NCBI GenBank assembly: GCA_028293745.1
Contig: JAQGOF010000137.1
Coordinates: forward strand, 1-32,394
Source: Gammaproteobacteria bacterium
GTDB taxonomy: Bacteria > Pseudomonadota > Gammaproteobacteria > Steroidobacterales > Steroidobacteraceae
Reading direction: 5' to 3'
Length of the DNA: 32,394 nt
Part shown: piece after piece, positions 16,118-24,340 of the stretch
Position numbering within the stretch: position 1 is the stretch's first letter
Layout: every line of letters starts with the position of its first letter
Position numbers and translations under genes: made by a program
Notes under the pieces: model-generated
The model's database searches: none
Seen by the model: the letters and a program-made list of their open reading frames with translations, nothing else
What the model was told of the DNA's origin: nothing

Positions 16118-16228
16118 CGAGTTTTCCTCCAGTCCCGGCAATGGTACGAGCCGGAATCAAACTCGGTACCAACTTTGCGTTCTGACCGACTGAAGGAAAG
16201 CTATGTCACCGGCCTGTCACCGCGTTCG

Positions 16229-16314
16229 TTATAACCGCACGCGCGATGGTTGAAACCTGCTCCCCTGCGACGACTGCCACGCGACGCGCTCACTTCCATA
16301 ACCGCTTTATAACC
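16229..16314 (+). promoter_or_regulatory. Repeated TTATAACC sites upstream of cysH
   Basis: TTATAACC occurs at 16229-16236 and 16307-16314, and a partial copy ATAACCGC at 16298-16305 lies 11 bp, about one helical turn, before the second. All are in the divergent tlpA-like/cysH interval. They could be half-sites for a regulator such as CysB, but I cannot match them to a known consensus. Confidence 0.25.
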
Positions 16315-16329
16315 AGGAAAGCGCGCCTC

Positions 16330-17142
16330 ATGAGAATTGCTTCGTTCTGGATGCAAGACGGCGGAGCTAGAGTGCTTTCGGTCCCCCTGGAGATACAGAA
16401 AGTGGGTTTGCGGGCATCGCTGGTTCGCTGGTTTGGAGCCGATCAGGCACTCAACGATCGGGAAGCGCTCGCAGTCATCAATCGCTCGCTGCAATCCTTG
16501 TCAGCGCAGCAGCGCGTCGAGCAGGCAGTTGAACATTTGCCGGGTACCTATGTGCTGTCGTCCAGTTTCGGCGCCCAGGCAGCCGTCATGCTGCACCTGG
16601 TCAACCAGGTCACTCCTGGAATACCGGTCGTGGTCGTCGATACGGGCTACCTGTTCCCGGAGACGTACCGATTCATCGACGAGCTGACCGGGAAACTGCA
16701 ACTGAACCTCAAGGTCTACCGACCCGACTCATCCGCTGCGTGGCAGGAATCACGCCACGGAAAGCTGTGGGACAAGGGTCTCGAGGGAATAGAGCAGTAC
16801 AACCGGATTAACAAGAAGGAGCCGATGGAGCGTGCTCTCAAGGATCTGCGGGCGGCAACCTGGTTCTCCGGTCTGCGCCGCGCTCAGGGCAAGACACGGG
16901 CGCAGATCCTGCCGGTCGAGCTCAAGCGGGGGCGCTTCAAGGTGCACCCCATTTTTGACTGGACTGACCGGGACGTTGGCCGATATCTGAAGGAAAATGG
17001 ACTCCCGTATCACCCGCTGTGGGAAAAGGGCTATCTGTCCATCGGCGACTGGCACACCACGCGCTCATTGTCGGAGGTGGATAGCCTCGAAGAGTTGCGA
17101 TTCTTTGGACTGAAACGCGAGTGCGGTCTGCACGAGGATTGA
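16330..17142 (+). CDS. cysH: Phosphoadenosine phosphosulfate (PAPS) reductase
   Basis: The enzyme reduces PAPS to sulfite with thioredoxin or glutaredoxin, in cytoplasmic assimilatory sulfate reduction. Motifs: [64 protein letters not shown] and the catalytic C-terminal ECGLH. The protein lacks the extra cysteine pairs that bind [4Fe-4S] in APS reductases, so PAPS is the expected substrate. From this ATG it is 270 residues, slightly long for the family; the N-terminal 40 residues have no match I know, and later starts are possible (16351). The thioredoxin-like partner, cysJI and cysDN are not in the window. Confidence 0.93.
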   Translation: MRIASFWMQDGGARVLSVPLEIQKVGLRASLVRWFGADQALNDREALAVINRSLQSLSAQQRVEQAVEHLPGTYVLSSSFGAQAAVMLHLVNQVTPGIPVVVVDTGYLFPETYRFIDELTGKLQLNLKVYRPDSSAAWQESRHGKLWDKGLEGIEQYNRINKKEPMERALKDLRAATWFSGLRRAQGKTRAQILPVELKRGRFKVHPIFDWTDRDVGRYLKENGLPYHPLWEKGYLSIGDWHTTRSLSEVDSLEELRFFGLKRECGLHED

Positions 17143-17169
17143 CCGGCAGCGGCACTCGCCGCCCAGTGC

Positions 17170-17964
17170 TCAATTACCGAACAGCATCCGCTTGCTGACG
17201 AACGCGAGCATGATCGCGACGAGCGTGTTTGTCAGTGGCGCGGGCAGCCGCACAGTAGCGCGCGATGCCATCAAAACGCCGGGTATTGAACCGGCGAGCA
17301 GAAATGCCAGCACGTGCAAGTCCACGTGGCCTAGCATCGCGTGGGTCGCACCAGCAATGGCCGTGACCGGCACAGCATGAGCGATATCGGTGGCAACCAA
17401 CCTGTCCCCGGTGAGCCGCAGTGGATATAGGGCGAGCAGCGCGACGACGCCCAGAGCGCCGGCGCCAACCGAGGTGAGTGTGACCGCGACGCCGAGCAAA
17501 AGTCCGGTGACCACAGTCAACGGTAGCGTGAAGCGCTCCGCACGCTCGAGCCAAACCGATGTAAACCTCAGTCCCACGCGGCGCAATGGGTACTGCAACA
17601 GCATAGCGACAGCAGCTATGGCAAGGATTACCGCAAGCGCGCGCGCAATCGCATGCTCTATCACACCCGGCGTGTGGCGTGTCATCCAGAACCAGCAGAT
17701 GATGGCGGCCGCGCCGGGAATGCTGCCCAGCGCAAGTCGGCCGACGATGCGCCAGTCGATGCGGCGGCTGTAGCCGAAGGATGCAGTCGCGGCGATCTTG
17801 GTCGTCGCCGAGAATACCAGGTCGGTTCCAACCGCAACGGCAGGTGACTGGCCAAAGATCAGCACGAGGATCGGTGTCATGAGCGAGCCGCCACCCACGC
17901 CCGTGAGACCGACCATCCCACCAACAAAGAGCCCGGCTATAACGTAGAGAAGAGGATCTGACAC
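17170..17964 (-). CDS. TauE/SafE-family sulfite or organosulfur permease
   Basis: A 264-residue membrane protein with about eight helices. The family marker GLFVGGMVGLTGVGGGSLMT is near the N-terminus, and the second half repeats the fold with VTLTSVGAGALGVVALLALY. TauE/SafE proteins export or import sulfite, sulfoacetate and similar anions, but specificity cannot be read from sequence. It converges on cysH with only 27 bp between the stops; its position next to a sulfite-producing enzyme makes sulfite export a natural guess. An ATAACC hexamer occurs about 77 bp upstream of the start, as in front of cysH. Confidence 0.88.
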   Translation of the reverse strand: MSDPLLYVIAGLFVGGMVGLTGVGGGSLMTPILVLIFGQSPAVAVGTDLVFSATTKIAATASFGYSRRIDWRIVGRLALGSIPGAAAIICWFWMTRHTPGVIEHAIARALAVILAIAAVAMLLQYPLRRVGLRFTSVWLERAERFTLPLTVVTGLLLGVAVTLTSVGAGALGVVALLALYPLRLTGDRLVATDIAHAVPVTAIAGATHAMLGHVDLHVLAFLLAGSIPGVLMASRATVRLPAPLTNTLVAIMLAFVSKRMLFGN

Positions 17965-18148
17965 AGGACTAGTTTACGCTGCCCGAGCTCAATAGCTGCG
18001 CTCTGCCCGCTGCTCAGTCAGACCCAATTTCGATGACAATATAACCAAAGGCGATTTTGCGGCGCGGCCCCGTCCATGACAGATCAGCACCCGGGGCTGT
18101 ATGAGATGGTTGATGCCCAAAAGCCTTGGGCTGGGGCGGCCAGCGCGC

Positions 18149-18358
18149 CTAGAAGTCACGCTCCAGCGCGCGATCGATGGCCGCTCGGGGTGTACGGCCC
18201 TCGTTGTAAAAGGTCCGCCATGATCCCCAGTCCACCTCGTCGAATCCTATGTGGTGCAACGTCTCCGTGAAATCGGCGCGCAATAGCTCCACAACCGCCG
18301 CCTGCCATTGCGCCCAGGTCCACGTGGTGAACTCTATCTCATTTGTCAGGGTGAGCAT
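18149..18358 (-). CDS. Small acidic protein, hypothetical
   Basis: A 69-residue protein rich in tryptophan and acidic residues: TWTWAQWQAAVVELLRADF, IGFDEVDWGSWRTFYNEGR, then TPRAAIDRALERDF. The W-x-x-F/Y-x-E-G-R-x-P-x-x-A-x-x-R-A-L-E-R-D ending is coherent and looks like a conserved small-protein family rather than noise. No clear ribosome site precedes the ATG. Divergent from metN. The 184 bp between it and the TauE/SafE gene show nothing else. Confidence 0.55.
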   Translation of the reverse strand: MLTLTNEIEFTTWTWAQWQAAVVELLRADFTETLHHIGFDEVDWGSWRTFYNEGRTPRAAIDRALERDF

Positions 18359-18562
18359 CGGGAGTGCCTACAACAACCTGTGCATAGCGTAGGACAAACA
18401 CGGTGAGGTATCCAATGAGGAATAACCCTGAGAGTATGATCGAAAGTGATTTGATCCGCGGCATCCGAGCCGACTGTGCTGCGCACCTCGAGATTTTGTA
18501 ACCGATTAGTCACCGGCGCCCGACTGACATTCCTACCGCTCACGGTTCAAGCTTCGCGGACT

Positions 18563-19576
18563 GTGATCGAAATCCGGGGCGTCGGCAAAACCTACCATAC
18601 TCCGACCGGCGCCTTCCAAGCCTTGCGTGGGGTTGACCTGGAGATCGCCAAGGGCGAGATCTTCGGAATCATCGGCCGTTCGGGCGCCGGTAAGAGCACC
18701 CTTCTGCGGATGATCAACTTGCTCGAGCGTCCCAGCACGGGGCGTGTTCTGGTGGAAGGGACCGATGTCACCGATTTGGATGGTGAGCTGCTGCGGCGCT
18801 TGCGCCAACGTGTCGGCATCATATTTCAACATTTCAATCTGCTGAATTCCAAAACCGTACAGGAGAACGTTCGTCTTCCGCTGCGTGTCGCAGGCGAGCT
18901 CGAGCGGCCCGCCCAGGACCGCCGGGTGGCGGAGATGCTGGAGTTAGTGGGTCTCGCGCGGCATGCGGTGAAGTATCCGCTCCAGTTATCGGGTGGTGAG
19001 CGTCAACGGGTGGGCATCGCACGAGCCTTGGCAAACGGGCCTCACATCCTGCTGTGCGATGAGGCGACCTCGGCGCTGGATCCGGAAACCACGCAATCGA
19101 TTCTGCAACTGCTACTGCAGATCAACCAGCGGCTCGCACTGACAATCGTGCTGATTACTCACGGTATGGATGTCATTCGCGCCGTAGCAGACCGGGTTGC
19201 GATTCTGGATCACGGCACCGTCGTCGAATCGGGGAAGGTCGTGGAGGTGTTCCTGAACCCTCGCAATTCCGTTACCCGCGCGCTGTTGGCGGAAAGCGGC
19301 ATTGAATCCGAAGCGGAGGTCACGACGGACGCGGGCGATGGCAGCCAGGTGTTGCGAATCACTTATCACGGACCTTTGGCGGAACGGCCCTTGCTTACGG
19401 CCATGAGCAGGGAATCAGGCCTTGATTTCGCCATTCTGCAGGCATCCGTAGGGCGCTTGAAAGGTGTGCCGTACGGGCGGCTCACCATCAAGACCCCGCC
19501 ATTGGAGCAGGACGGTCTGCAACGCCTGCTACAGGCGTTGGATGCACAGGGCATCCGGCATGAGGTGCTGCGCTGA
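18563..19576 (+). CDS. metN: Methionine ABC transporter ATP-binding protein
   Basis: ATPase of the D/L-methionine importer. With the GTG start it is 337 residues and begins VIEIRGVGKTYHT, matching the normal MetN N-terminus; the frame is open to an ATG at 18476, which would add 29 unrelated residues. Walker A is GRSGAGKST (about 38-46), Q-loop FQHFNLL, signature LSGGERQRVGIARAL, Walker B ILLCDEATSALD, and switch histidine ITHGMDV. The last 75 or so residues form the NIL domain that senses methionine and inhibits transport. The ribosome site is weak. First gene of metNIQ. I see no recognisable SAM riboswitch in the 204 bp upstream. Confidence 0.93.
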   Translation: MIEIRGVGKTYHTPTGAFQALRGVDLEIAKGEIFGIIGRSGAGKSTLLRMINLLERPSTGRVLVEGTDVTDLDGELLRRLRQRVGIIFQHFNLLNSKTVQENVRLPLRVAGELERPAQDRRVAEMLELVGLARHAVKYPLQLSGGERQRVGIARALANGPHILLCDEATSALDPETTQSILQLLLQINQRLALTIVLITHGMDVIRAVADRVAILDHGTVVESGKVVEVFLNPRNSVTRALLAESGIESEAEVTTDAGDGSQVLRITYHGPLAERPLLTAMSRESGLDFAILQASVGRLKGVPYGRLTIKTPPLEQDGLQRLLQALDAQGIRHEVLR

Positions 19577-20280
19577 TGCCTGGCTCGTCTTTGCAAGCCA
19601 TACAATCCTTTGAATACTGGCCTGAGATCGGCGAGGGCACGGTCGACACATTGATCATGACCGCCCTGTCGCTCATGTTCACCGTCCTCATGGGACTGCC
19701 CATCGGCGTCGCGCTGTTTCTGACCAGTTGGAGACAAAGGTCGGAGCGGCCGCTGATCGCGCGCATTCAGGGATGGACATACAAAACCTTGTCCCTGCTC
19801 GTCAATGTATTACGGTCACTGCCGTTTCTCATTCTGCTGATCCTGTTGATTCCGGCGAGCCGATGGCTCGTAGGGACCTCGCTGGGTGTAGCGGGGTCGA
19901 TACCTCCTCTGGTGATTGCCGCCGCGCCGTTCTTTGCACGCCTGGTCGAAAATCTCCTGCGCGAAGTCGACCACGGAGTGTTTGAAGCGTGCCGGGCCTT
20001 GGGCGCCACGACGCGCCAGACGGTCCTCTGGGCGCTGCTGCCTGAAACCCTGACCGGCCTTCTCGCCGCCATCACGGTCACCGCCATCGCACTGATTGGA
20101 TATTCCGCGATGTCAGGTGTCATCGGCGGCGGCGGACTGGGCGATCTGGCCGTGCGTTATGGATACCAGCGCTTCAACACACCGGTCATGGTCACGACCG
20201 TTGCGATCCTGGTCGTGCTGGTTCAAGTGGTTCAGGTTCTGGGCGATCGGCTGGTCGCGCGCCTGAGTCACCGACGCTGA
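19576..20280 (+). CDS. metI: Methionine ABC transporter permease
   Basis: A 234-residue inner-membrane protein with about five helices that forms the channel with MetN. The EAA loop that docks on the ATPase is visible as EACRALGATTRQTVLWALLP. The C-terminal GYSAMSGVIGGGGLGDLAVR is typical of MetI. Its ATG shares one base with the metN stop (TGATG), so translation is coupled. Confidence 0.94.
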   Translation: MPGSSLQAIQSFEYWPEIGEGTVDTLIMTALSLMFTVLMGLPIGVALFLTSWRQRSERPLIARIQGWTYKTLSLLVNVLRSLPFLILLILLIPASRWLVGTSLGVAGSIPPLVIAAAPFFARLVENLLREVDHGVFEACRALGATTRQTVLWALLPETLTGLLAAITVTAIALIGYSAMSGVIGGGGLGDLAVRYGYQRFNTPVMVTTVAILVVLVQVVQVLGDRLVARLSHRR

Positions 20281-20300
20281 CGATACCCCTGCCCTCCCGC

Positions 20301-20330
20301 GACTTCCATTCATACGACTTCCATTCATAC
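20301..20330 (+). repeat. 15-bp tandem repeat between metI and metQ
   Basis: GACTTCCATTCATAC occurs twice in direct contact, in the 59-bp space before metQ. It looks like a local slippage duplication. Confidence 0.8.
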
Positions 20331-20339
20331 GGCATCCTC

Positions 20340-21173
20340 ATGCAAGCGAGCTTTACATCCATGCGCAAGCGCCGAACTTTGATCGTTCTGACCAGCCTGC
20401 TGGCCAGCTCACTGACCGCCTTCCTGCCGGCCGGTGCGGCTCGGGCTGCCCAGGTTTTGCAGATCGCCGCCTCCGCCATACCGCATGCGCAGATTCTCGA
20501 ATTCATCAAGCCGCAGCTGCGCGCGCAGGGGATCGACCTGCAGGTCAAAGTTTTCACGGACTATATCCAACCGAATCTGGAGGTCGAAGAGAAGCAGCTG
20601 GATGCCAACTTCTTCCAGCATCAACCGTATCTCGACGCCTTCAATCGCGAGCATAGGACACACATCGTAGCCGTGCCCGACAGCAAAGTGCACGTTGAGC
20701 CGTTCGGTGCGTATTCCCGCAAGATAAAGCAGCTTGCCCAACTTCGCGATGGCGCCCAGATCGCCGTTCCGAACGATCCGTCCAACAGCGCGCGCTCCCT
20801 GCTTCTGCTACAGAAGCAGGGACTAATCAAGCTCAAGGACCCCGCGAATATCTTCGCCACTGCGCGCGATATCGTGTGGAACCCGAAGAAGCTCAAGATC
20901 CGCGAGCTCGAGGCCGCGACGCTTCCGCGGGTGCTGGACGATGTGGACATCGCGCTCATCAACACCAATTACGCACTCGCGGCCGGCCTGAATCCCACGC
21001 GCGATGCGTTGTTCATCGAAGGGGCCGATTCACCGTATGCAAACCTGGTCGCGGCACGGCCCGACAACGTAAACTCACCAGCGGTTCTCAAGCTGGTGGC
21101 GGCATTGCGCTCGCCCGAGGCGAAGAAGTTCGTGCAAGATACCTATCACGGTGCGGTATTGACGACCTTCTGA
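20340..21173 (+). CDS. metQ: Methionine-binding periplasmic protein
   Basis: Substrate-binding subunit of the MetNIQ importer, NlpA family. The signal peptide is MRKRRTLIVLTSLLASSLTA followed by an A-R-A cleavage region; the ATG at 20361 gives a cleaner signal than the one at 20340, and neither has a strong ribosome site. The mature protein starts QVLQIAASAIPHAQILEFIK and holds LEVEEKQLDANFFQHQPYLD, VPNDPSNSARSLLLL and ALINTNYALAAGLNP, all typical. Unlike many MetQ proteins it has no lipobox cysteine, so it should be free in the periplasm. Third gene of the operon. Confidence 0.93.
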   Translation: MQASFTSMRKRRTLIVLTSLLASSLTAFLPAGAARAAQVLQIAASAIPHAQILEFIKPQLRAQGIDLQVKVFTDYIQPNLEVEEKQLDANFFQHQPYLDAFNREHRTHIVAVPDSKVHVEPFGAYSRKIKQLAQLRDGAQIAVPNDPSNSARSLLLLQKQGLIKLKDPANIFATARDIVWNPKKLKIRELEAATLPRVLDDVDIALINTNYALAAGLNPTRDALFIEGADSPYANLVAARPDNVNSPAVLKLVAALRSPEAKKFVQDTYHGAVLTTF

Positions 21174-21437
21174 AACGCGACCTTACGCGACGCGACATAG
21201 TTTCTGCCGGCGGTACGTTGGTGGCCGGACAGGTGTTCGCCGCTGGCGGCATGGTGCTGGCCGGACAAACGCCCGCCGCCGCCGGGTCGTCTGCTCGAAC
21301 GATCACATGTGCGGTACGAGGTCCTGGCCCGCACATTCGGCTCGCTCGATCGATGGGCGCGCATATCCATCGGCTTGCCCGAAGAGAATCGGCGCGCGCT
21401 CAGCGCATTGCGGAAAATCCTGGCAACGCGCTCCTGA
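21170..21437 (+). pseudogene. Tat-exported PLP aminotransferase, interior deleted
   Basis: Straight after metQ one frame gives a twin-arginine signal, LKRDLTRRDIVSAGGTLVAG then QVFAAGGMVLAGQ, without an ATG. About 100 bp later another frame gives FGSLDRWARISIGLPEENRR then ALSALRKIL, the C-terminal end of aspartate/histidinol-phosphate-type aminotransferases with the arginine that binds the substrate carboxylate. The roughly 900 bp between them in an intact gene are gone. Some aminotransferases of this type carry Tat signals, so both parts plausibly belong to one former gene. The remaining 130 bp up to the next gene hold nothing I recognise. Confidence 0.5.
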
Positions 21438-21567
21438 CCGCTTCATCCTTCGGCTTGAGGGTCTTCAGATGAGGCTGCGCGCTGCACGCGACGTGCGAAA
21501 CGCACGCGCGTGGGCGCAAACGCTAGGCCACCAACAGCGTCTGTAGAAAGTAAGGAGTAACCAGCAG

Positions 21568-22554
21568 ATGACGACCAATCCACGCAAACGGCAGGTCCCG
21601 AAGCCAAACGGATCGGTCGTACAGTGGCTGCTTGATTCCGACCCTTCGATCCGCTGGCAGGTGATGCGGGACCTGGTCGGTGCGGCCGCGGACGAGGTCG
21701 CGGCCGAACGCGCCCGGGTCGGCACCGAGGGCGCGGGCGCTCGGCTCCTTGCCCTCCAGGCGGCCGACGGCCGGTGGGGTGGCGCGGCCTGGAACCGCGG
21801 GTGGGACTCCACAATGCACGTCCTGTCGCTGCTGCGGGAAATGGGTCTCGATCCCGCGAGCACCGAGGCACGGCGCGCGGTGGGCCTCGTCCGCGACCGC
21901 GTGACGTGGCAGGGATGCGGCCCGCGGGAATGCGACGGCAATCCCTTCTTCACGGGCGAGGTCGAGCCGTGCATCAACGGCCAGGTGGCGGCGAGCGGCG
22001 CCTACTTCGGCCAGGACATCCGGGGCATCGCCGACCGGCTGCTCGGCGAGCAGCTGCCCGACGGCGGCTGGAACTGCGAGGCACCCAACGGCTCGACTCG
22101 GTCGTCGTTCAACACCACGATTTGCGTGCTCGAGGCTCTGCTCGAGTACGAACGGGCTGTCGGGAGCAGTCCGGAGGTGACCGAGGTGCGTCTTCGCGGG
22201 CAGGAGTACCTCCTCGAGCGCCGACTCTTCCGGCGGCGGTCGACCGGCGAGGTGATCGAGCGAGATCGCAAGGGCGGCGCCGCGTGGGCGCGCTTCGCTT
22301 TCCCGACGTGGTGGCACTACGATGTGCTTCGGGGCCTCGAGTACCTGCGCAGCGCCGGCGTCACGCCCGACGAACGGGTGGCCGAGGCGATCGAGCTGGT
22401 CGCGTCGAAGCGCGACGGCGACGGGCGGTGGACGCTCGAGACTCGGCACCCCGGCGTTATGCCCGTCGAGATAGACGAGGGCGAGGGCCGACCGAGCCGG
22501 TGGAGCACGCTGCGCGCCCTACGAGTGTTGAACTGGTATTCAGCAGGAAAGTAA
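21568..22554 (+). CDS. Squalene-cyclase/prenyltransferase-repeat protein
   Basis: A 328-residue soluble protein of alpha/alpha-barrel repeats. Repeats of the prenyltransferase/squalene-cyclase kind are visible: LQAADGRWGGAAWNRGW, EQLPDGGWNCEAPNGS and KRDGDGRWTLETRHPG, each with a G-x-W turn. Helical parts include PSIRWQVMRDLVG at the N-terminus. It is half the length of hopene cyclases, and I see no DxDD acid motif, so cyclase activity is doubtful. Similar short proteins are common in Actinobacteria, as I recall. The third codon positions look more uniformly G/C than in neighbouring genes, which suggests transfer. AAGGAG is well placed before the ATG. Confidence 0.75.
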   Translation: MTTNPRKRQVPKPNGSVVQWLLDSDPSIRWQVMRDLVGAAADEVAAERARVGTEGAGARLLALQAADGRWGGAAWNRGWDSTMHVLSLLREMGLDPASTEARRAVGLVRDRVTWQGCGPRECDGNPFFTGEVEPCINGQVAASGAYFGQDIRGIADRLLGEQLPDGGWNCEAPNGSTRSSFNTTICVLEALLEYERAVGSSPEVTEVRLRGQEYLLERRLFRRRSTGEVIERDRKGGAAWARFAFPTWWHYDVLRGLEYLRSAGVTPDERVAEAIELVASKRDGDGRWTLETRHPGVMPVEIDEGEGRPSRWSTLRALRVLNWYSAGK

Positions 22555-22668
22555 CGCAGATACCGCTGCAGGGGACTGGTGTTGCACGCGCACATGGTTG
22601 CCTTTGATCCCGAGCACCATGAATGTCATCGGAATCCGGTTTTCTCCTTGGCGGGCATAGGAGCACAA
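22540..22668 (-). pseudogene. csrA relic or highly diverged CsrA-like peptide
   Basis: The minus strand reads LCSYARQGENRIPM followed by TFMVLGIKGNHVRVQHQSP. It lines up with CsrA (MLIL-T-R-x-x-G-E-x-x-x-I-G, then V-T-V-L-G-x-K-G-N-Q-V-R-x-G-I-x-A-P) over about 35 residues. The starting methionine and the first beta strand are changed, and the R-E-E-I helix is replaced by an unrelated ending. The end overlaps the squalene-cyclase-like gene by 15 bp. An intact csrA is present at 30373. I read it as a decayed second copy; the open frame upstream to 22779 is probably not coding. Confidence 0.5.
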
Positions 22669-22777
22669 ACGCGCCAGTCCGCCTTCCCCGTTCCAGCCCA
22701 TAGTGTGCCTACCCTTTTTATACGAGGTGCGAACCAGTCCCCCGCATCCGCGAGCCGCTGAGGAACAGAATCGAGCC

Positions 22778-22912
22778 ATGAAGAACGATGAGGACGGACC
22801 GCTGTTTTACGGCGAATCACTGGCCATGCTGGTCATTGGCACGGTGTTCGTTCTGGCGGTCATCGGCGCTGTGGTTTGGGCCGCCTGGCATTTCCTTTCG
22901 CAATATTCGTAA
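22778..22912 (+). CDS. Single-helix small membrane protein
   Basis: A 44-residue peptide: an acidic start MKNDEDGPLFYGESL, then one hydrophobic helix MLVIGTVFVLAVIGAVVWAA and a short end. Preceded by GAGGA about 15 bases upstream. The longer frame from 22703 lacks such a start. Function unknown. Confidence 0.5.
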   Translation: MKNDEDGPLFYGESLAMLVIGTVFVLAVIGAVVWAAWHFLSQYS

Positions 22913-23005
22913 CCGCAGAATCGCAATCCACCATTCACGTAATCCGCCGTCTACCGCTTCTTGCGGCGTGCGCTGGTCGCCACATGGTGCGCTCCGAGGA
23001 GCATC

Positions 23006-23098
23006 ATGAGGGCTTACGTCATCACTACCGGCATCGTGTTTGGCCTCATCGTTCTTGCGCACATTGGGCGCGCCTCGATCTCTCAGAAGTGCTCTTGA
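23006..23098 (+). CDS. 30-residue membrane peptide, probably truncated
   Basis: GAGGAG lies right before ATG, and the peptide begins MRAYVITTGIVFGLIVLAHI. This closely resembles the first helix of small two-helix membrane proteins of about 60 residues that I recall from proteobacteria, where the next residues form a W-R segment and a second helix. Here the frame changes to GRASISQKCS and stops, and another frame runs on to 23160. A frameshift near 23065 is likely. Confidence 0.35.
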   Translation: MRAYVITTGIVFGLIVLAHIGRASISQKCS

Positions 23099-23199
23099 GC
23101 GGACGCCTTTTCGCCGTCCTGAATGGCGCAGCGTGGGGCGACCCCCTGGTGGATGCGTAGGCGCGCGAAGCTGTACAGTCGCCTTCGCAAGGAGACGCC

Positions 23200-23691
23200 A
23201 TGGCGCCCGAGTCCGGCAAAAAGAGAATCGATTCCGCTTCGAGAGTCATCAGGGCCTCCCCACACATCATTTATCAGGCTTACATGGACCCGGAGGCCCT
23301 GGTTTCGTGGCTTCCGCCAAAGGGTATGAAGGGCCGCATTGACGTGTTCGACCCGCGAGAGGGAGGGATGTATCGGATGGCGCTCACGTATGAGCAACCA
23401 GGCCACTCGGCGCCCGGCAAGAGCTCGGAACACTCCGATATTGTCCATGGACGATTCCTGGAGTTGATAGCGGACGCGAGGATCGTGCAACGGGTCGAAT
23501 TCGAGTCCGAGGACCCCGCGTTCGCCGGCGCAATGAAGATGACATGGACCTTGACTGCAGTCCCCGGAGGCACCGAAGTTGCAATCCTTTGCGAGGATGT
23601 ACCCGAGGGAATACGACCGGAAGATCACGCCGCAGGTTTGAAGTCGACGCTGGAGAATCTTGCGGCCTTCACCGAACGAACGGTCACCTGA
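23200..23691 (+). CDS. SRPBCC/AHSA1-domain protein
   Basis: A 163-residue cytoplasmic protein of the START-like SRPBCC fold. Typical parts are IRASPHIIYQAYMDPEALVS followed by WLPPKGMKG, the FDPREGGMYRMALTY strand, and the closing amphipathic helix GLKSTLENLAAFTE. AHSA1-like members bind hydrophobic ligands in a deep cavity, and a few are chaperone co-factors; no ligand can be predicted. The start is set by AAGGAG seven bases upstream. Confidence 0.85.
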   Translation: MAPESGKKRIDSASRVIRASPHIIYQAYMDPEALVSWLPPKGMKGRIDVFDPREGGMYRMALTYEQPGHSAPGKSSEHSDIVHGRFLELIADARIVQRVEFESEDPAFAGAMKMTWTLTAVPGGTEVAILCEDVPEGIRPEDHAAGLKSTLENLAAFTERTVT

Positions 23692-23713
23692 AAAGGTAGC
23701 CGGTACAGAAGGT

Positions 23714-24340
23714 ATGCTGGCAGTCAACAAGTTTGCTATCACGTCAGTGGTTGCGTTGCTCGTTCTGACGGGGGCTGCGGCCAACGAAAACGGGACGCTC
23801 ACGAGTATCGAGGAAGATACGCCACGCTATGACGCCGCCGGCGACTTGCAGGTGCCCGGGCGGTTTCGAGAGTGGGTCTTCCTGTCTTCGGGGGTGGACA
23901 TGGACTACAAGCCGATCGCCGTGGCCGCGGGTCATTCAACCTTCGAGAATGTCTTCGTGAACCCGGGTTCATACCGTTCCTTCCTGCAGTCCGGCACATG
24001 GCCTGACAAAACAATGTTCATGCTCGAAATGCGCGCCGCGGCTCGGGCCACTTCGATCAACAAGAACGGTCAAACACAGTCGGAACAGGTCCTGGGCAGG
24101 GAACTGCATGTGAAGGATGCAAGGTTGGATGGCGGCTGGGGTTTCTTTGCCGTAGTGGATTCCGGGATTGGAAAACCCATAAAGAGACCCGCCGAATGCT
24201 ACGTATGCCATGAGGCCCATGCGGCTGTGGACACGACGTTCGTGCAGTTCTATCCAACACTTCTGCCGGTCGCGAAAGCCAAGGGGACTTTGAGCCCTGC
24301 TTACCTGAGAGACGAGAAGGTTACCGGGGCCGCCCAATAA
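23714..24340 (+). CDS. Cytochrome P460-family protein
   Basis: A 208-residue periplasmic protein. The signal peptide is AVNKFAITSVVALLVLTGAA. The mature protein has family features YDAAGDLQVPGRFREWVFLS, ENVFVNPGSYRSFLQSGTWP, MFMLEMRAA, and a c-type haem site CYVCH at about 162-166 near the C-terminus. Cytochromes P460 oxidise hydroxylamine in nitrifiers; many homologues outside nitrifiers are of unknown role. The frame is open upstream to 23660, overlapping the SRPBCC gene, but the later start begins the signal peptide. Ribosome site AAGGT is weak. Probably a stand-alone gene. Confidence 0.85.
   Translation: MLAVNKFAITSVVALLVLTGAAANENGTLTSIEEDTPRYDAAGDLQVPGRFREWVFLSSGVDMDYKPIAVAAGHSTFENVFVNPGSYRSFLQSGTWPDKTMFMLEMRAAARATSINKNGQTQSEQVLGRELHVKDARLDGGWGFFAVVDSGIGKPIKRPAECYVCHEAHAAVDTTFVQFYPTLLPVAKAKGTLSPAYLRDEKVTGAAQ

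Noticed and set aside
18359..18562. SAM riboswitch upstream of metN
   Set aside because: I looked for conserved SAM-I or SAM-II features in the metN leader and could not recognise them; a covariance-model search would decide.
21523..22449. 308-codon minus frame over the squalene-cyclase-like gene
   Set aside because: GC-driven shadow; rich in Arg, Ala and Pro, while the plus strand carries the G-x-W repeats and a ribosome site.
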